Shown here: in pieces, positions 1 to 14,270 of the stretch
How the letters are laid out: each line of letters opens with the position of its first letter
How positions within the stretch are numbered: position 1 is the stretch's first letter
Assembly (NCBI GenBank): GCA_030407085.1
Contig: CM059587.1
Location: 28,989,001 to 29,053,000 of the forward strand
Length of the DNA: 64,000 nt
Source: Trichopria drosophilae
Lineage: Eukaryota > Arthropoda > Insecta > Hymenoptera > Diapriidae
Direction of reading: 5' to 3'
Program-made: the position numbers and the translations under genes
Notes under the pieces: generated by a model
Told to the model about the DNA's origin: nothing
Seen by the model: only the letters and a program-made list of their open reading frames with translations
Databases searched by the model: none

Positions 1-2380
1 TTAAAATTCTTCTAAAGCCAACATGACGGTTTTAAAATCAAAAACACAAAATATTTGAACACAAAAATGTATTCTTACAATCATAGACTACATTATGCAC
101 CTTTGATTGCAATTCGGAACAATTTTAAATACTTTTCAATATAAAAACATACATAAAATAACATTTCTAATTTTCGATATTTCTTTATTTGAATGTTGCC
201 ATTTTTTTTTGAGAAACCATTTAAATGCGTTACTGACTAACCTACTCGTAAATAGTAGACTAGGCTATTTTTAAATTAATATGAATCATTTGTCCTGTTC
301 AGAGCGAAGCTCCAAAAATTACCAACACAATATGCATATCTGAAACTTACTAGTTTAAGAGATAGATATTATTTTGAAATTAGTATCTATAAACCTGAAG
401 AAAATATGTAGCGCTAATTATTGTGCATTATCGGAACGGTTTCTGCGTGTGTTTAAAGAACGAAATCACAAAAAGTATTACAAATTAATGCACATATAAT
501 AGTACATTATGTGCCAAGGGCGCAATTATCGATCTGCGACGATTGTGAAGTTTGTCACTTCGCCCGAGCAAAGTGAGGGTACCAAAAAAAGAATATTATT
601 GTAAATTCATTAAAAAAATGTATGAAATAAATTGGGTTTTTGATAACACATACTTAAATTGTCAAATGCTGTGATAATGTAATTTTCCTACACTTCTAGT
701 AGTTTCAATAAATGTGGTGTGTCAAGCGAGAAAAACGCGTTTCTACATTGTGATTATTTTCCAACTGCGGGGAAAAATCATGCCCTCGTCAGTTCGTACA
801 TAGTCATACGAAATTCTTCGCACGTTTTTCCCGTAATTTTTAATTACATTATCAGAAATATTGGAAGTATGCCAATCGAAATTCATCGCTGAAAATACAC
901 GACGTTTTGCTTGCCAAATGGCACGTAAGGCGCATCGGAATAATCGAAACATGATTGATCGAATATTTCCGTCCGAGCGCGATCGGTGAAGTTGGTAATA
1001 TTTAAATGAAAACAAATGACCAACGCGATAAGCCATGTCTCGATATTTTATTAATATTCTCTGGTATTTGAATTTTTTTTCCACAGCTGGTTCTTGATTA
1101 TACGCGTGCAAGGAAATATTTATGAATTCTTTTTTAATTGAAGTGAATTGTTATTTCCTTTATTTTCATATTGATGACTGTACTTTTTCAATGTTTATTA
1201 TCAAGCATTAGAATTTTTAAACCGAAGGAGTCAAATTTAACTAGTAAAAATTATTTCAGAATAAATTATTTGAAACATGGTGTAAATTACATATTTTTTG
1301 GTAAAATAATATATTATGCCATTAGTAAGCGGTACTTTTAAGTAGAGCTTCTGTATTTCATTTAATCAAATGCATAATGGTCCATGAAAGGTTTCCAGGT
1401 TAAAAGTAGGGCAAGAAAGGGCAAAATCATTTTGCCCATATTATGAAAATATTTATAAATACTATAAAATGAATAATTTGAAATGAAACTTCGCTGATAT
1501 TTGCAAAAGGAGTCTGTCCATTGACTATCGCCGAGACGAGTGTCGCAAATTGTTATTTTATCTCTACCAATAGTTTCTCTGTTCACGTTAATACGTCACC
1601 AGTTTGTTTATTAATTCGCCAATGAGTAATACCACGTATGAACGATACGAGTTGCTTGGAAAATGTGCATCGCTTCACGCGCTGTTGACAAATGCGCACG
1701 TGTGCAAGCGACTTAGCGTTTCCCTTTTAACAAAAGTACCTAGAGAAATCGATCGCCAGAAAAAAGTACATTTTATATTATTTTATAATAATATTGTCAG
1801 TCTCATATGTTTCTGCCGGTATTCTAACGAACAAAAATACAAATGCACCTTGCTGAAATGATCTTCGAGTTGACAGTTCATGCTGCTTTCGGAACATTAA
1901 ATAATAAATATCAATCTCCCTACAATATGAATACAGTCGAAACTTTGTAAAACATTACAGCATCTCTTTAAAAGTGATATTTAACGTCTAGCTTTATCAG
2001 GAATATTCTTAAATTTCAGGAGCACGTAAAGTTTGAAAGCTGTCTAATAAGTTCGGGCAAAGTCAGGTAAAGCTTGGCTAATTACCTATAAATTACGTTA
2101 ATTCCAGATTTCAATTGCAATATCGCAGCATTAACGTAAAACTCGAAAGGACATTCGAATCACGTTTCGAAGTGGCTTCTGAGAATATTGACTCAGCGTC
2201 TCATCCGGCAATTCGTTCGTTTCTCTCCAAAAAACTGCTTTTAACTCGATAAGGTAGGCGATAGATGCCGCCTGAATGATTCGCAGTTTTCATTCCGGGT
2301 ACTCGCCAATCTTATTTCGACGCTTCTTTCATAAGGTTTTTTTGAAACGATACGATTGCAGGGCGCGAATATCACGGTAA
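1..2380. other. AT-rich non-coding DNA, nothing recognised
   Basis: No open frame longer than about 120 codons and none with recognisable protein character. The 720-1110 part is somewhat richer in CpG and could be a conserved non-coding block, but nothing in the sequence alone proves this. No tRNA boxes, long inverted repeats or tandem repeats were seen. Confidence 0.6.
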
Positions 2381-2514
2381 AAATCAAAATCTTTTGGAGA
2401 ATCTCCGCAGACCGCGAGGCCCTCGGGTTTTAAGATATGCAGGACACAACGTACACTCGCCTAGCGAGACTATTTTAATGCGAATGAGGGTGGAACGCCG
2501 AGATGAAGATGCAA

Positions 2515-2640
2515 ATAGAGTCTGAGAGAGATGGAAAATAGAAGGAAAGACAGCGAAAGAGAGGCAGATGAGAAGGAGCGAGGAACAAAGACACAGAGAA
2601 AAGAGAGCAGGGGTGAGAAGATACGAAGAAGCGCCATGCA
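2515..2640. repeat. Purine-rich (GA-rich) low-complexity tract
   Basis: The plus strand is almost entirely A and G for about 120 bases, with imperfect GAGA, GGAAA and AAGAG units. The open frame that appears on the opposite strand is a by-product of this composition (Ser/Leu-rich), not a gene. Such tracts can bind GAGA-type factors, but no function is shown. Confidence 0.7.
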
Positions 2641-2660
2641 AAGACACGGAAGATCTACTT

Positions 2661-5600
2661 CTTGATTACAGAACTTTTTACCTAATTACGTAACATTGTT
2701 ACCATTTACAAAGTCGCGACAGAATAGCGCCGGTTGACTACTAATTAGGCCGCTAGCTCCTCTCTCTCGCACTGATTGTCTTACACGGGACGAGGAAATA
2801 TTCATTTGGTTAGAATCGATTCTGGACGACACGCACTAAACCAGGGAATACAGCTGTGAGATGTGGCCTTACCTTGTTCATATCAAAAAAGTAGGGATGA
2901 ACTAAGTTTCCTGGTTGTGCTAGTATCTTAGGTACCCCCGGAAATGTTCAGAATCGAAAGTAGAAGAGTTAAGTAATATAAAGATCAGAGAGTTCCCTGT
3001 GAGGAGTAATTATTTGACCTCAATCTAGTTACGCGAAAAATTCCCTTGTGTCAGCTACGTCTGATAGATCAACCAAAAGATAATGCCGGAATATGAAGTT
3101 TAGTAAATCGATTCTTCCGATATAACGATGGTCGTGGACATTAAAGCCAAGTTCACTATTTTGACATCAACGTAAAAGAGAATCCAAATGTGTTTCAAAA
3201 GAGATTCCACATTAGTCAAACCGCACGACATTTGGAGGCCAATAAGCGATTCGAATGCCTATAATTGCGTCGATCGAATTAAGTGAGTATTTTTAAATAC
3301 ATTCCCTCACGTGGAAGCGACACGGAGAAAATTGAATTTGAGCTTATCGGAAACAGAGCGGTGGAATGTATTCGAAGCCGTCGAGTATGAAAAGCCAGAC
3401 GATGCAGACATTAAGACGTCTGGTCTTCGACCTCTGCTCTTCAAACCCCCCGTCCCTCCCCCACTTAAGGCTCGCCACCCCACGATTTAAGCCCCCGCTG
3501 CGAAGCTTACCTCGACTCCCTCGTTGTCTTCTAATTCTCATCTGATCCTCACATTACGTAATTTTCTCTTTATTATTTTATAATATCTCGAATCGCCCTG
3601 CGCGGCAGACTTATCCAACTCAGACCGACCGACGCATACTAATGCATTTGCGCATTTATTAATTATTCCGTAGTAGTTACCCCTTGCAACCCTTGCTGCG
3701 CTGCACGTTCGTTCGCTTTGACGCCTCCCAAATTTCGGATTCGGCATCTTTTCCCACCCGCGACTGAGGGGCACCTTGCTTGTAATCAGACCAGATCTTG
3801 TTAGGACATTGCATGGAGAAATTTTACAAATTGATAATGCTCGGAAGAATGGAATTCCATCATTCTCGAAACTTCTACTTGTGGGTAAAACGCAATCCAA
3901 TATGATTAATGCGTTTCCAACGTTGCAATCACTTTCGATGCTTTTACTTGCAAAAACATTATTGACATAACATATTTATTAAAATTCAATCTACGAGGAC
4001 TTAATCATGATTGTTAACAAATTTGACAAGTACTTAATGTTGTACCTAACGATTTACATGTCGCTTATAAGTATTTATTGATATCTGTCGTCATGAAAAC
4101 TTAAGTAAAATACCGTTAATAACTTTGACGTTTCAAATAAACTGTAAATAATTCTCTTCCGTCTATAGCTTGTTCAAACCTTACCTAAAAGAATTACAGC
4201 AATTCCAACAAATATATCTTTACTATTGTTTAAAAAGTCGGTATAATATAGAAATCTTCAGAAATATGAGCATTCCTTTATTACAATAGAAAGTAAGAAG
4301 TTTTTGAAACGTATACAAAGCTTGTAGATTGTAGCCGCGGCCCAGAAAGAGGACCCGACGAGGCTGGCCTCGTTCATCGAGTTTCCCTCCAGAACTCGAA
4401 TGTGATTTCTTGAGCAATTTAATTTCCCTTTAACGCAGGACGATTCCTTTTCATGGCAATCGGTAATGTTTAATTGGCTCGGGCGGGCGGCTGCTCGCGG
4501 CTACATTAATTGCAGCGGATTGCCGTACGCTCGGCTTAAAATTGCCAGCGAACGAACTGTAGCATTGAATGCTAAACAAAAGCTAATTTATATCCGGAGG
4601 TTGGGACTGCCAGAGATCGAGAGATGAATAGCCGTTCCTCTCGCATACTAAGTATCTCGGCAGGCTCCGTCAGAAAAGTTGCGCTAAAGATCTCACTGTA
4701 GAAGATCGCAACCCGACGCCTTCTTTCCGGTTTTTATTTTAAGCTACTTGATTGTCACTAGTAGGAATTCCGCACAATACAATCGCCTTCAGATGACAAA
4801 TTGTTTGAATTATGTCGAAATACATTTTTTTTATCAATTCCGTTAGAAAACGGTAAAACTTGGACACACTTTTAAACGATACGAATAGAATGGCTTGAAA
4901 ATAATAAATATATTCCATTTCATGGCAATAATTTTGAGACATAAAAACAAGTGCACTTTTAAACAAATAATTGTTGTAAACTTATAAATTCGAAATAACG
5001 CTGTAATTAAAAGAATAAACTGATATGTTTATTATATTGAAAACAACGACTGCAGCGGATGAGATTGTATTGTCTGAGAGTTGTAAAGGTTCATCCCTTA
5101 AAATCCCGAGGCATATTCAACCGCGATGCGGCCCATTGGTAATCATACATCCCCTTCAAGGACGAGGCCATTCTTAAGCTTCTTCGAATTTTAGACGTTC
5201 CACTGACGAAAAAAAGAGTAGCTATTATATTTACATTAAGAAACTTAAACCTTTGTTTTTCAATAGTTGCAATTCTTCATGCAAATTTAATATGTATTTA
5301 TTTCCTCCTATAGTTTTTTACAAACACAAAGGACTTATTGAGTATTTAATGTATTTTAATCATTCGGGTTTGCGAGAATTTATTTTTGTATTCCAATCGG
5401 ATGAATTGTTCCAAAATGCCGATATTTTGAAGATGTGAATCATGTGGACGTCCAAATGATAATAAAGGCTAACGGTTAATTGCGCCAGCGTACTGTTCAT
5501 TTACAACTGAGAAAGCCTACAAAACTTTAACTTGCCGAGTTTTATATTTCGATATGCACAATATTCCAAAGCCACATAAACATATATTTACAATTATGCA

Positions 5601-6340
5601 TCATTTCTCCAACTCTTCGATTGGCCCTTTCGACTAAACTAATCGCTTACAACGAAACAATCTAGAAAAATGTGTTATGTGCAGCACATTTAATTAAATC
5701 TTTTGTCGATCATATTATATTGAAGAAAACAGTTCATGCTTTTATCAAAGACTATTTTAAAATCCGTTTAATAAAGACTACGCGTTTTTAAAACTGGAAT
5801 ATCTTTAAATACCACGATTCCGGTATCATCAATAAACAGTTGAATTCGATATTCGCATGCACATAGCTAAACTCTGTATTGGAATTGCGTCATGAATCCC
5901 CTTTTGAAACTTATTGGAATTCGGTTCATTAAAAATCCATTACCAATCCGGTGCTCTGTCAGTGCCGCTGGGAACGGACTGATTTTTTTGTGTAACATTA
6001 TTAACGCCACATAATTGATCCGATCAGTGAAGCCATTATTTTCTGGAAGCTGTCTTCTCCTCATGTTGCTTACACTTACTTTTGTTCTCCCTGGTGTAAA
6101 TTCCGAACATTGCGGGGGTATCCAAAGATATTAGCTCAACCAAGCGGATTAGTTCATTGCCACTTTTTTGGATCCGAATAAGGTTACACGAACTCTTATA
6201 GGGGATACTTAGATAGTACCAGTGCCATGGTGCTTAAAAGCTCCTCGAATCACTATCGAAGAATTATCTAACTACAAAAACAGTAACAATCGTCTGCAGT
6301 CGATCATGACATAGTTGGGGTCTAGAGTTCCACGGAAGCC
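2661..6340. other. Non-coding DNA with two mild CpG-rich patches
   Basis: Mostly AT-rich. Patches near 3420-3800 and 4320-4720 are richer in C, G and CpG, and short frames are open on both strands there. None has a recognisable domain or convincing splice context. No repeat with visible termini was found. Confidence 0.5.
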
Positions 6341-6379
6341 TGTTGATTCATGAGTTGTTTCGGTCGCATCGGTAGGAAA

Positions 6380-6690
6380 CATCGTCTAGCCTGCGTTGAA
6401 GTTTCTCGATACACAAGGCAACATAGCAACACAACACTGTAAAGCACAACAAGTGGGAGGTCTGAAGGGTGGAAGCCTCGATAGACATACAGTCGCTCTC
6501 GGAGTGGCGCGCGTCGCTACACCACGTGCTTTTGCGCCCCTCTACCATTTGTTTTCTCGTTCTCTTTCTAGCTCTCTCTTTCTCTAAACAACCCCCACTG
6601 ATCGACTCGCCACGCACATTCCTGTTGCTTCCGTTAAAAACTGCATGTAGTTTCCTCGTGAAAATGCTTGAAACGCCCGGAAACACCTAG
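6380..6690. other. GC-rich patch with pyrimidine tract
   Basis: Base composition rises above the flanks and CpG is frequent. A C/T-rich stretch near 6545-6590 contains an AG that could act as a splice acceptor. Frames of 63-112 codons are open on both strands at once, which is what this composition gives by chance. No protein family is recognised. Confidence 0.4.
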
Positions 6691-6921
6691 CACGCTTTAC
6701 ATCGCTCAACTCTCCGACACTTTTCCGCCAAGTGGTATATTTAAATTAATTTCATTGAGGGCTGCGGATAAAAATTATTATTTGGGAACAATCATTATCT
6801 ACTTCAACGACTGTTGAAATGAAAGTTATTTTGCAAAGCAGCAATATTCTACTCAATAATAATTATTATTGATTATAATCAAACGATCATGCTCTATAGA
6901 TGAGCAGGAAATCCAAAGTTA

Positions 6922-7183
6922 CACTGAAAATAATTTTACGCCGCGACAGGCTAATATTATGGCGCGACAGCAAAATTGTGGTGCCGATATGGCTATGACC
7001 TCAGTATTACCTTGCGACGGCATAACAACATCAGCATAAACATTTGTTGTGCTACAGCGGCACAAGCGCTTTCCTAGAATACAGTAGCGAATGCGTATAA
7101 ACAATAAATGTGAGGCTACGGTAAGACAATGGCGCCAACACCACGCGTTAGGCTGCGGCAATACAAACATTATTTTTTCCGTG
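6922..7183. mobile_element. Short MITE flanked by TA (Tc1/mariner-like)
   Basis: The left end reads TA then CACTGAAAATAAT. The right end reads ATTATTTTTTCCGTG then TA. The two ends are imperfect inverted repeats of about 15 bases, and TA flanks at 6920-6921 and 7184-7185 fit the target-site duplication of Tc1/mariner transposons. The 262-bp interior has no meaningful coding frame, so it is non-autonomous. The repeats diverge quickly after the tips, so the assignment rests on the tips and the TA pair. Confidence 0.55.
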
Positions 7184-7185
7184 TA

Positions 7186-7789
7186 CCTTAATTCATAGTG
7201 TAGAACTCTACAAAGGTATCGACAATTAGATGCTGGTATCTAAGACTACACAGCATTATCTAGTATGTATCGTTGCATCTACATCTAACTGAATAAACTT
7301 CAATAAAGTACCCAAGGGGTTGTATTTCAAAAAAATGTAAATATGTGTTTGAAGCGTTCTAAAGTTAAGTTGGCGAATATAAAAAGTTGCCATAAACAGA
7401 AGTTTTTCTTTGTACTTACTACTATTGTTTATCAGTATATAGAGTTTTCAATTTGTCAATTTCTAAATAAGTAAGGAATGACTGACAGGAATATCTGCCT
7501 ATTATATCAGAAGAGTTCTAGAATTCGTATGTTGTCCGAGGGCATAAACAGCAACGTAGGGTATCAGATGAAATTAATTCTCCAGTTTTCCATTTACAAA
7601 TACGTTAATCTCCTTCAGGATCAAAAACATTTTGAGAGACGAGGAATGCAAAGTAGAGCAAACCGTTTCGGTAACAGCATTCTAGAGAAGCTAAAACAAT
7701 ATGAACAACGCATTCATAAAGCACATCTACTAAAAGTATTTGACGAGAGTCGTAAATTCCTTTTCATGATGTAAAATCCTCTTTTAAGG
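7186..7789. other. AT-rich non-coding DNA
   Basis: Contains a 98-codon plus-strand frame at 7478-7774. Its predicted product (Lys/Arg-rich C-terminal half) matches no family I recognise. Without splice or homology support it is treated as a chance frame. Confidence 0.45.
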
Positions 7790-9281
7790 CCACTCTTTCA
7801 GCGCTTCTAGGCAGAAGGACGTAGTCTTCTCCAGTACTACGATGCAGCATCTTGCGGGAGGTTGGGGTGTAGGTGGAGGAGGCTATGGTGGAAGGGAGTA
7901 GGAAGAAGAAGCATCGGTAACTACAACCTACGCATATACACACGGTACTTGCACATTCTCTTCTCGTCCTGGATAGAGGAGGATGGTCACGTGGTGAGGA
8001 CACCGTAACCGTAAAGTGGGCGGACGATGGTTCCGATACTAAACCGGGTGGAGGGAGCAATGCGCCCGCGCGCTCTAACTTTCCTCCGCATGCATTCGTT
8101 CACATCCTATATGCATCGTTGCTCTCTCACTCATCTCCTCCTCCGCGACATCTCCCTCCATTCTCAGTATTCTCGCAACGAGAACTGCACACTTCGTCTG
8201 TGTGCAGTCTACTCGTATCGTAATGTTCGGGAAGAAGGGAGAGGAAATCCTCGGAGGAAAGAAGGTGGAGGTGCGGAACAGAGAAAAGAGAATAGAGATC
8301 TGCCCGCGATCTTCCGTGTGTCGATGTGGAGTGGAGTCGGCAGGGGTAGAAGGGAGGGAAGCGGTGGAACGGAGTATCGGTCAGAGTGAAGCTGCACAGA
8401 GCACGACTTGCCAGAGGGAGAGAAAGCGTAGGCGGATCGGGCAAATTCAACGGGAGGCGTGTCTTTCCCGGCGCACCAGGTGCGAATGCGACGCCGCCAC
8501 GCCTTTTAACGACAACGACGACGACGACAACGTCGACGGCGACGGTTGCACCAACAACGTCGACGAAGACGACTTTGGTGCACACGTCGATGTAATATCC
8601 AGTTTTCCTCGTCGCTCCGAGGTGAACCTCTTCCTCGGTCGCCTGGTATTCATTCCCCAAACTATAAGGCATGCCGGCTCGAGTAACGTTCTCCGTCTCT
8701 CACCCCCTACGACCCCTTTTATGCTCGAACCGGGGTGCGATGTCAACGTCCCGACGACCATGCGCCGCTTTTCTAGATGCACGCCTTCTCTTTTACTCTC
8801 TCGGCTTCTCTTCGAGCTGCAACCAAGGTACCGTACCGCTGGGGGTTGGCTCGTACCGGGTTGGTTCTTTTCTGCCTTTCCGTCGTTCATGTGCGGAATG
8901 CAGAATGTCGTTGAGCATTTACCATCACGTATGCACCAGTCTAAGCTCTCTACATGGACTACCTGCAAACGAGGATATATTCTATGTATAGGTACAGCCA
9001 TAGCTCGAGTTTCAACCAGCTCGGCTCGAAATGAATTAGCACGTCTCCTGCACTCCAAGGTGCCATCGCCATCTAGGATGAAAGTCCTGGAACACGCTCA
9101 CAAGCCTAATCACCACCCAGACTTACCATCGTTTACGATATCGTCCTCAGGGATGTATCTCACAACTTCTCTTCCAGAATTTGCTATTTCAAAAATAGTT
9201 ACTCAAATTTTAAAATATTTACATATTTCGAACTCTTGTTATCAATTAGTCGATTTTAGTCCGATTCTCATCTACATTTAA
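7790..9281. other. CpG-rich island with long overlapping open frames
   Basis: This is the longest GC-rich block in the window. The plus-strand frame 8202-9281 is open for 359 codons, but the minus strand is also open over 8447-9058 (203 codons) and 8127-8672 (181 codons), and two more plus frames overlap. A plus-strand GAC/GAT-rich run near 8510-8575 would encode an Asp/Asn stretch. No domain, signal peptide or family signature is visible in any frame. A good minus-strand splice donor (ATG then GTAAGT) lies near 9127, and a plus-strand donor (TTAG then GTAAGG) lies at 9642. The best reading is a CpG-rich promoter or 5' UTR region of an unidentified gene; a real coding exon is possible but unsupported. 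Confidence 0.4.
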
Positions 9282-12200
9282 TGAAAAATGAGAATAAAGA
9301 ATTAGTTGTACATATAAATAAGGCCTAGAAATTCGAAGGAGGAATCTCGCGTGATGTACGCAAGTGGATCTATCTCCATAAGCAAATGCAGGATAGTGTT
9401 GATTATTACTTAAGTATCTCATAGCAAAGTGGGAAGTATTTCTTACAGCGCACTACAATTAGGGATGATGTACTTACAGCCTCGGATCGCATTAGATATT
9501 TGCCATTCCATTTATGCGTTGTTGAACTATAACTCTCGAGGAGAAGGCAGCTATTACGTCTCGACTTCCACGCTATTACGGCATCCAAAACCTCTAGAGG
9601 TGGATAGGAGAATAGAGGGCACGGATAGTGCTTGGGAGTTAGGTAAGGTGATGTATTGAGATCCCATTGTATCCACGGAATCCCCCAAGATTGCCAAACG
9701 GCGCCTCCACCTCGTATAATACGTCACTACTACAACCGAGACCATTATTTTATGCCTTTCTCGCTCTTTCGTGCTTGTTTTAACTATACCTTTGCTTTTC
9801 ATTTTTTAATTTGTTCTTTCATGCCTGGATTCTATAGCGCCATCTGTTTTTCTTAAGACCCCTGCTCTTATAAGCTAGATACATAGACTTTCAAGGAGGA
9901 ATATAACCCTCCGTGCAATTGACAATGGAGAGTTATAGAACTCAACTGATTATATTCCTATCCGCATACGATTTGACTGCAATACAATATGTTAGTTCCT
10001 ACAATTAGGAATATCAGACTGGTTCAATTAGCTTGTAATCTAATGTGGCAATGTAAATAAGGAATTTAGTGCTTCGTTATTGTAAATACGTTCTAATATT
10101 CGTAACGTCCAGTAATAATGTTACGAATTTTAACGGATTATTTTTCATGCCAGAGAATTGTTTGAAACCGAACAAATTGCGTAACGAATGTAATAAAAAA
10201 ATGTCATTACGCTTTCATCAAAGTCGGGGTTCGTTCCGTATATGCTGTCTACTCATTACTCAACCCTCGTATTCGCACGTTCCCTTTACGTTCCAGTTCA
10301 CTTTCATTCTTATCGCTTTTCTCTTAGCTCGTCCCTTCATCCATTTCCTCTACAATTTCTTCCAACCGAACATAGGCTACTCTTAGTTCGTTTCACCATG
10401 TTTCTGTGGACGGCTTTCGTTTCTCCATTTCCTCAACATTCTCTTTCCTCTCACCTCTTTTGAAAATAATTTGTATCATATCTCCCTCACGTGGTTTAAT
10501 CTTACTTTCCGCTCTCGGCCAAACCTCTTTCCAATTCCATTTGTATTATTCTCTTCTTACAATTCCACCCCTCCTCGTCGACTACATTGAATATCTTTTT
10601 ACTAAAATAATGAACAAATGATGAATACTATGCATTACATTCATTTTATTATAAACGAATTTTTAGTGATAAAAATATTAAAAATTTTCTCAAAAATGTT
10701 TGCCCTAGTAAAACAATGACTTTAAGCTGTTACCGATTACCTTTGAGGAAGTGCCGTAATTAATTGAAAAGAATTTAATAAAGCTAAAGGAAATTCGAAA
10801 ATCTAATAAGTTGACATCCGTCATGATATAAACACGATAATTTGCTCCAAAACTGGTTTTCATTTTGATCTTTAATTTGTCGGTAAAATGAGGATTCCGA
10901 TAATCTCCCGGCGTAATCGCATTATAACGCTATTTTGCGCACCGGAAGAAGCGAGTTTGTCGCTTTAGAAATAGTAACAAATATTTCTTTTTAAAGTGCG
11001 GAAGATTCATGCGAATTTATTATGTCAAAAACTGAGTAACTTTTACCTTATTTCCTATGTTCATATTATTTTTTAACTACATCGTCTTGATAAAAATACA
11101 AAACATCAATATTATGAATTAAGGATTACAAAGTTTAATTAGATTTTAGCTCCAAAATTTCTTTTGTGCCTTGTAACTTTTGAATCAACTGATATTCCTA
11201 ATTATTTCTTTTTATTGACGAGTCTCTAGGACCTTTCACGAAATGTAAACCTTGTCGCGTGCGTCTACAAATATGGTGAAGATGGCGGTGATAAGGGGAG
11301 GGAGGTAACAAAAAGAAAGCTCAGAACAAACGGCCTCGTATACTTGGTGGCTTTAATATGGGGCGAGTGGCGTCGTCTTTCAGTATTGAAAATAGCATAA
11401 TACCGGGTCGACTCGATATTGCCGTGTACCTCGAATGGCAGGGAGATGACAACCGGCCAAGTCTGCGTATACATATACGACTACCACACCTGCAGCTACC
11501 TCTGCTGACATGTCGATACCATGGAAGAAATTCGAAAAGACGGGCGAAATAGGACTAAGAAAGCGGTAACGGCAGATGCTGAACTTAAGAAATTATAATT
11601 TGCTCCAAACTTATTCACTACACTAAAGTTCAGGAAACGTGTGAGAAATTGACTTCAATTTCCACGAATTGTTCGAAAAAAAGAAATCTTATGGAATCCA
11701 TAAAATTACATTTAATGTATAAAATGAAAACGCAACTATTTGCCGCAAGCACCGTTTCGAGTTTAATGCAAATAAAAATGAAACAACCGTAGCGGAAGAT
11801 TTGGACACTTCGTTGGGGTAACAAATGCGAAAAACAAATTTGAAAAAGTAATTTCAACAACAAATGTCAACAACGCATGTCAACAATACTGATAAATTTC
11901 AATAGCATCTAGCTGTCCCGTATACATTGAACGGGTATATCCGACATTCGACAAATTGAACCAACATTTTTTCCAGTGCTGCGTACAAACGGTGAAATTT
12001 CAAACGAACCGATAATGGTTCGAAAAATCCGACTCAATTGACATTGTGTAAAATCCGTCCGAGTGCTTTTGAAAAATCATAAATTGATACGCGCATATTT
12101 GATAATCAGGCGGTCGATTCGGTCATCCTCCCCTCGAAATTCCTGAATGAAATGCATCTACCAATGCGTCCCACTTCGAAATATCATGAAAATTTCGCTA

Positions 12201-13499
12201 TCGCGGCCGCCGGGCACCGATGTACTAGGTCACAATATTATAATGTAATACCGGTCCTTTCGTGCAAGCGGGGACGCCCATTTTAATTGGCGATTCGCCA
12301 GCATCCCCCTAACACGAACCAAGTATAATAAGCACAAATATCGTTTTCTCTCTCGTTGGAAATCCCGGAACCACGCGCGCTCGATTTGCGCAAATGTCGC
12401 GCATCGCGGAATAGCCATTCACTCTTGACAAATATTTGCGATCGTTTGTAACGTCACGGTTTGCCATAGCACACCGCTTACATCCATAACTGTTTCGTGT
12501 CGGCCTACCTATGTAGTAATGTACATGCGAACATACTTCCTGGGTGTTGCAAGATGACACTTTAATAAAACATTCCGTAATAAATTGATGTTGCCGATAT
12601 TGTCGTCGTTTTGATATTTGCGAGTCAGGTTGTTGATATGTCTGTTCCTGAGAGTATGCTAAATACAAATTACCTTCTGCAATATCTGGATGACTTTTGG
12701 TGTATTTCGTTAAAACTGTGACATCCCAAAGGATATATAGACAATTTTAAGTTTTTAAATTTAATTTTGTAGGTCGATGTACAAAAATAAATGTAAAACA
12801 TCTTGAATATGGCCAAATACTTAGGTGCGATGGTAGCGAAACATTGCCAAATTAAAATAATCTTCGTCCATTCAGACAATCCTAGCTACATGATAAGATG
12901 GTGTGTTCAGCCACGGAAACGCGGACCCCTGCTAAAGAACAAGCCATCGGCAACTTTGCTTGCATTACTTATTTCCAGTTTAGGGAGTTTTTTAACAATA
13001 GTGGCAGTAGCTAATTCATGTAAATACCAAACCAAACATTTGTGTTCAAGTTACTGCAGCTTACTTGTTTGAAACAATCTTACGGGTTGTACTTCCGCGT
13101 CAACGGTGTAAATCGTTTATCACTCATCTTCCGATAACCGACCATTATTGATAAAGCTGAAACTAGCCCCCTATACCAGCCTCTACTCCTGTTCGATAGT
13201 CTTAATAATACACATACGCATATCAGTTCGAGGCCCAGAAAATTCATAGATGTGTCAAAATGCAGAACATGAATCCGAAACGACCTTAACGATGCTGAAA
13301 TTAATTACCGAGTTATAAAATTAGGGGTGAGAGAAGTAGGGGCTAGAATAAGGAGACAGCTTCAGCTTCATCCATATTGTCCATTTAATCAACCTCAACT
13401 CGTCCAAAGGAGGCTCAAACCACTCATTCTAGCATTGATTTGATTTGCATATAAGTCAAAACTGCTAGATATGAACAAGTAAATTATAATGTTCCATCT
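9282..13499. other. Non-coding DNA, several mildly GC-rich stretches
   Basis: AT-rich background. A C/T-rich stretch lies at about 10240-10580, and CpG-containing stretches at about 11260-11560 and 12190-12480. Short frames up to 119 codons are present on both strands with no recognisable protein character. No transposon ends or RNA genes were seen. Confidence 0.5.
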
Positions 13500-14270
13500 A
13501 CAAATTGAAATAATTAACTGATGTTTGGACTTTGAAAGAAGAAAAATTGGTGATAAAACATTGACTGTTCTAGCTGCGATACGCACGTTTATCTATAGGA
13601 GTTTCGAAAGAAAAGTAAGCACAGCGGGTGCCAAAGAAGCATCCCATTCGAAAGCGGGCGACATTTATTACGACTTTAACCGGACTTTGTGTTTATTCAG
13701 CGACTGTTTCTCTTCTACACCAAGAACTGCTGCGAATATCCTTACTCAACTTTTCCTGTTCGATCTTGGTCCTACACAAGGACGCCGGACGACCGGATGA
13801 TTCTTGTACCCCGAGCACGTACATCGAGTTGCGACGCCTTCCCTGTCAAACTCACCCCTAGAATCTTTCACTTTATATCCATCCTGGACATCTAGCCCTT
13901 CCAAGTCCCTTCCCTATTCCGTATCCAACCCGGTCGAATGTCTCCTTGGATCATCATTGCGCCCTTTTTCGCATGATTTTCAACACGACGTGGCACTGTC
14001 CGCTCGGGGTTTTGAATTTTTCACCTCTTGATATCACGACATCGATGAGAGGACAGAAGGGGGTGGTTTTGATTTGTCGAAAAGTTGACGGGAGCAAAAC
14101 CTCCTTTGAATAATCGTCCCGAGAACCGGCCGGACATATATCGCTGTGTACGAGGGTCGAGGGATACTTCTGACTTACAAGTAGGATTTTATATATCGGG
14201 GAAGAGGCTTGGGAAAGAAGGTCTGCGACAAATTGGGATTTTCGATTGATTCCTACCACTAAATTAAATC
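13500..14270. other. Moderately GC-rich patch, unassigned
   Basis: Several overlapping plus-strand frames of 68-91 codons and one minus-strand frame of 101 codons are open together, as expected from composition. No domain or repeat is recognised. It may be conserved regulatory DNA. Confidence 0.35.

Noticed and set aside
8513..8575. GAC-type trinucleotide repeat as an expandable microsatellite
   Set aside because: Units are too mixed (GAC, AAC, GTC, GGC) and too short to call an array.
8202..9281. 359-codon open frame as a protein-coding gene
   Set aside because: The opposite strand and other frames are open over the same CpG-rich block, no domain is recognisable, and no consistent splice or start context supports it.
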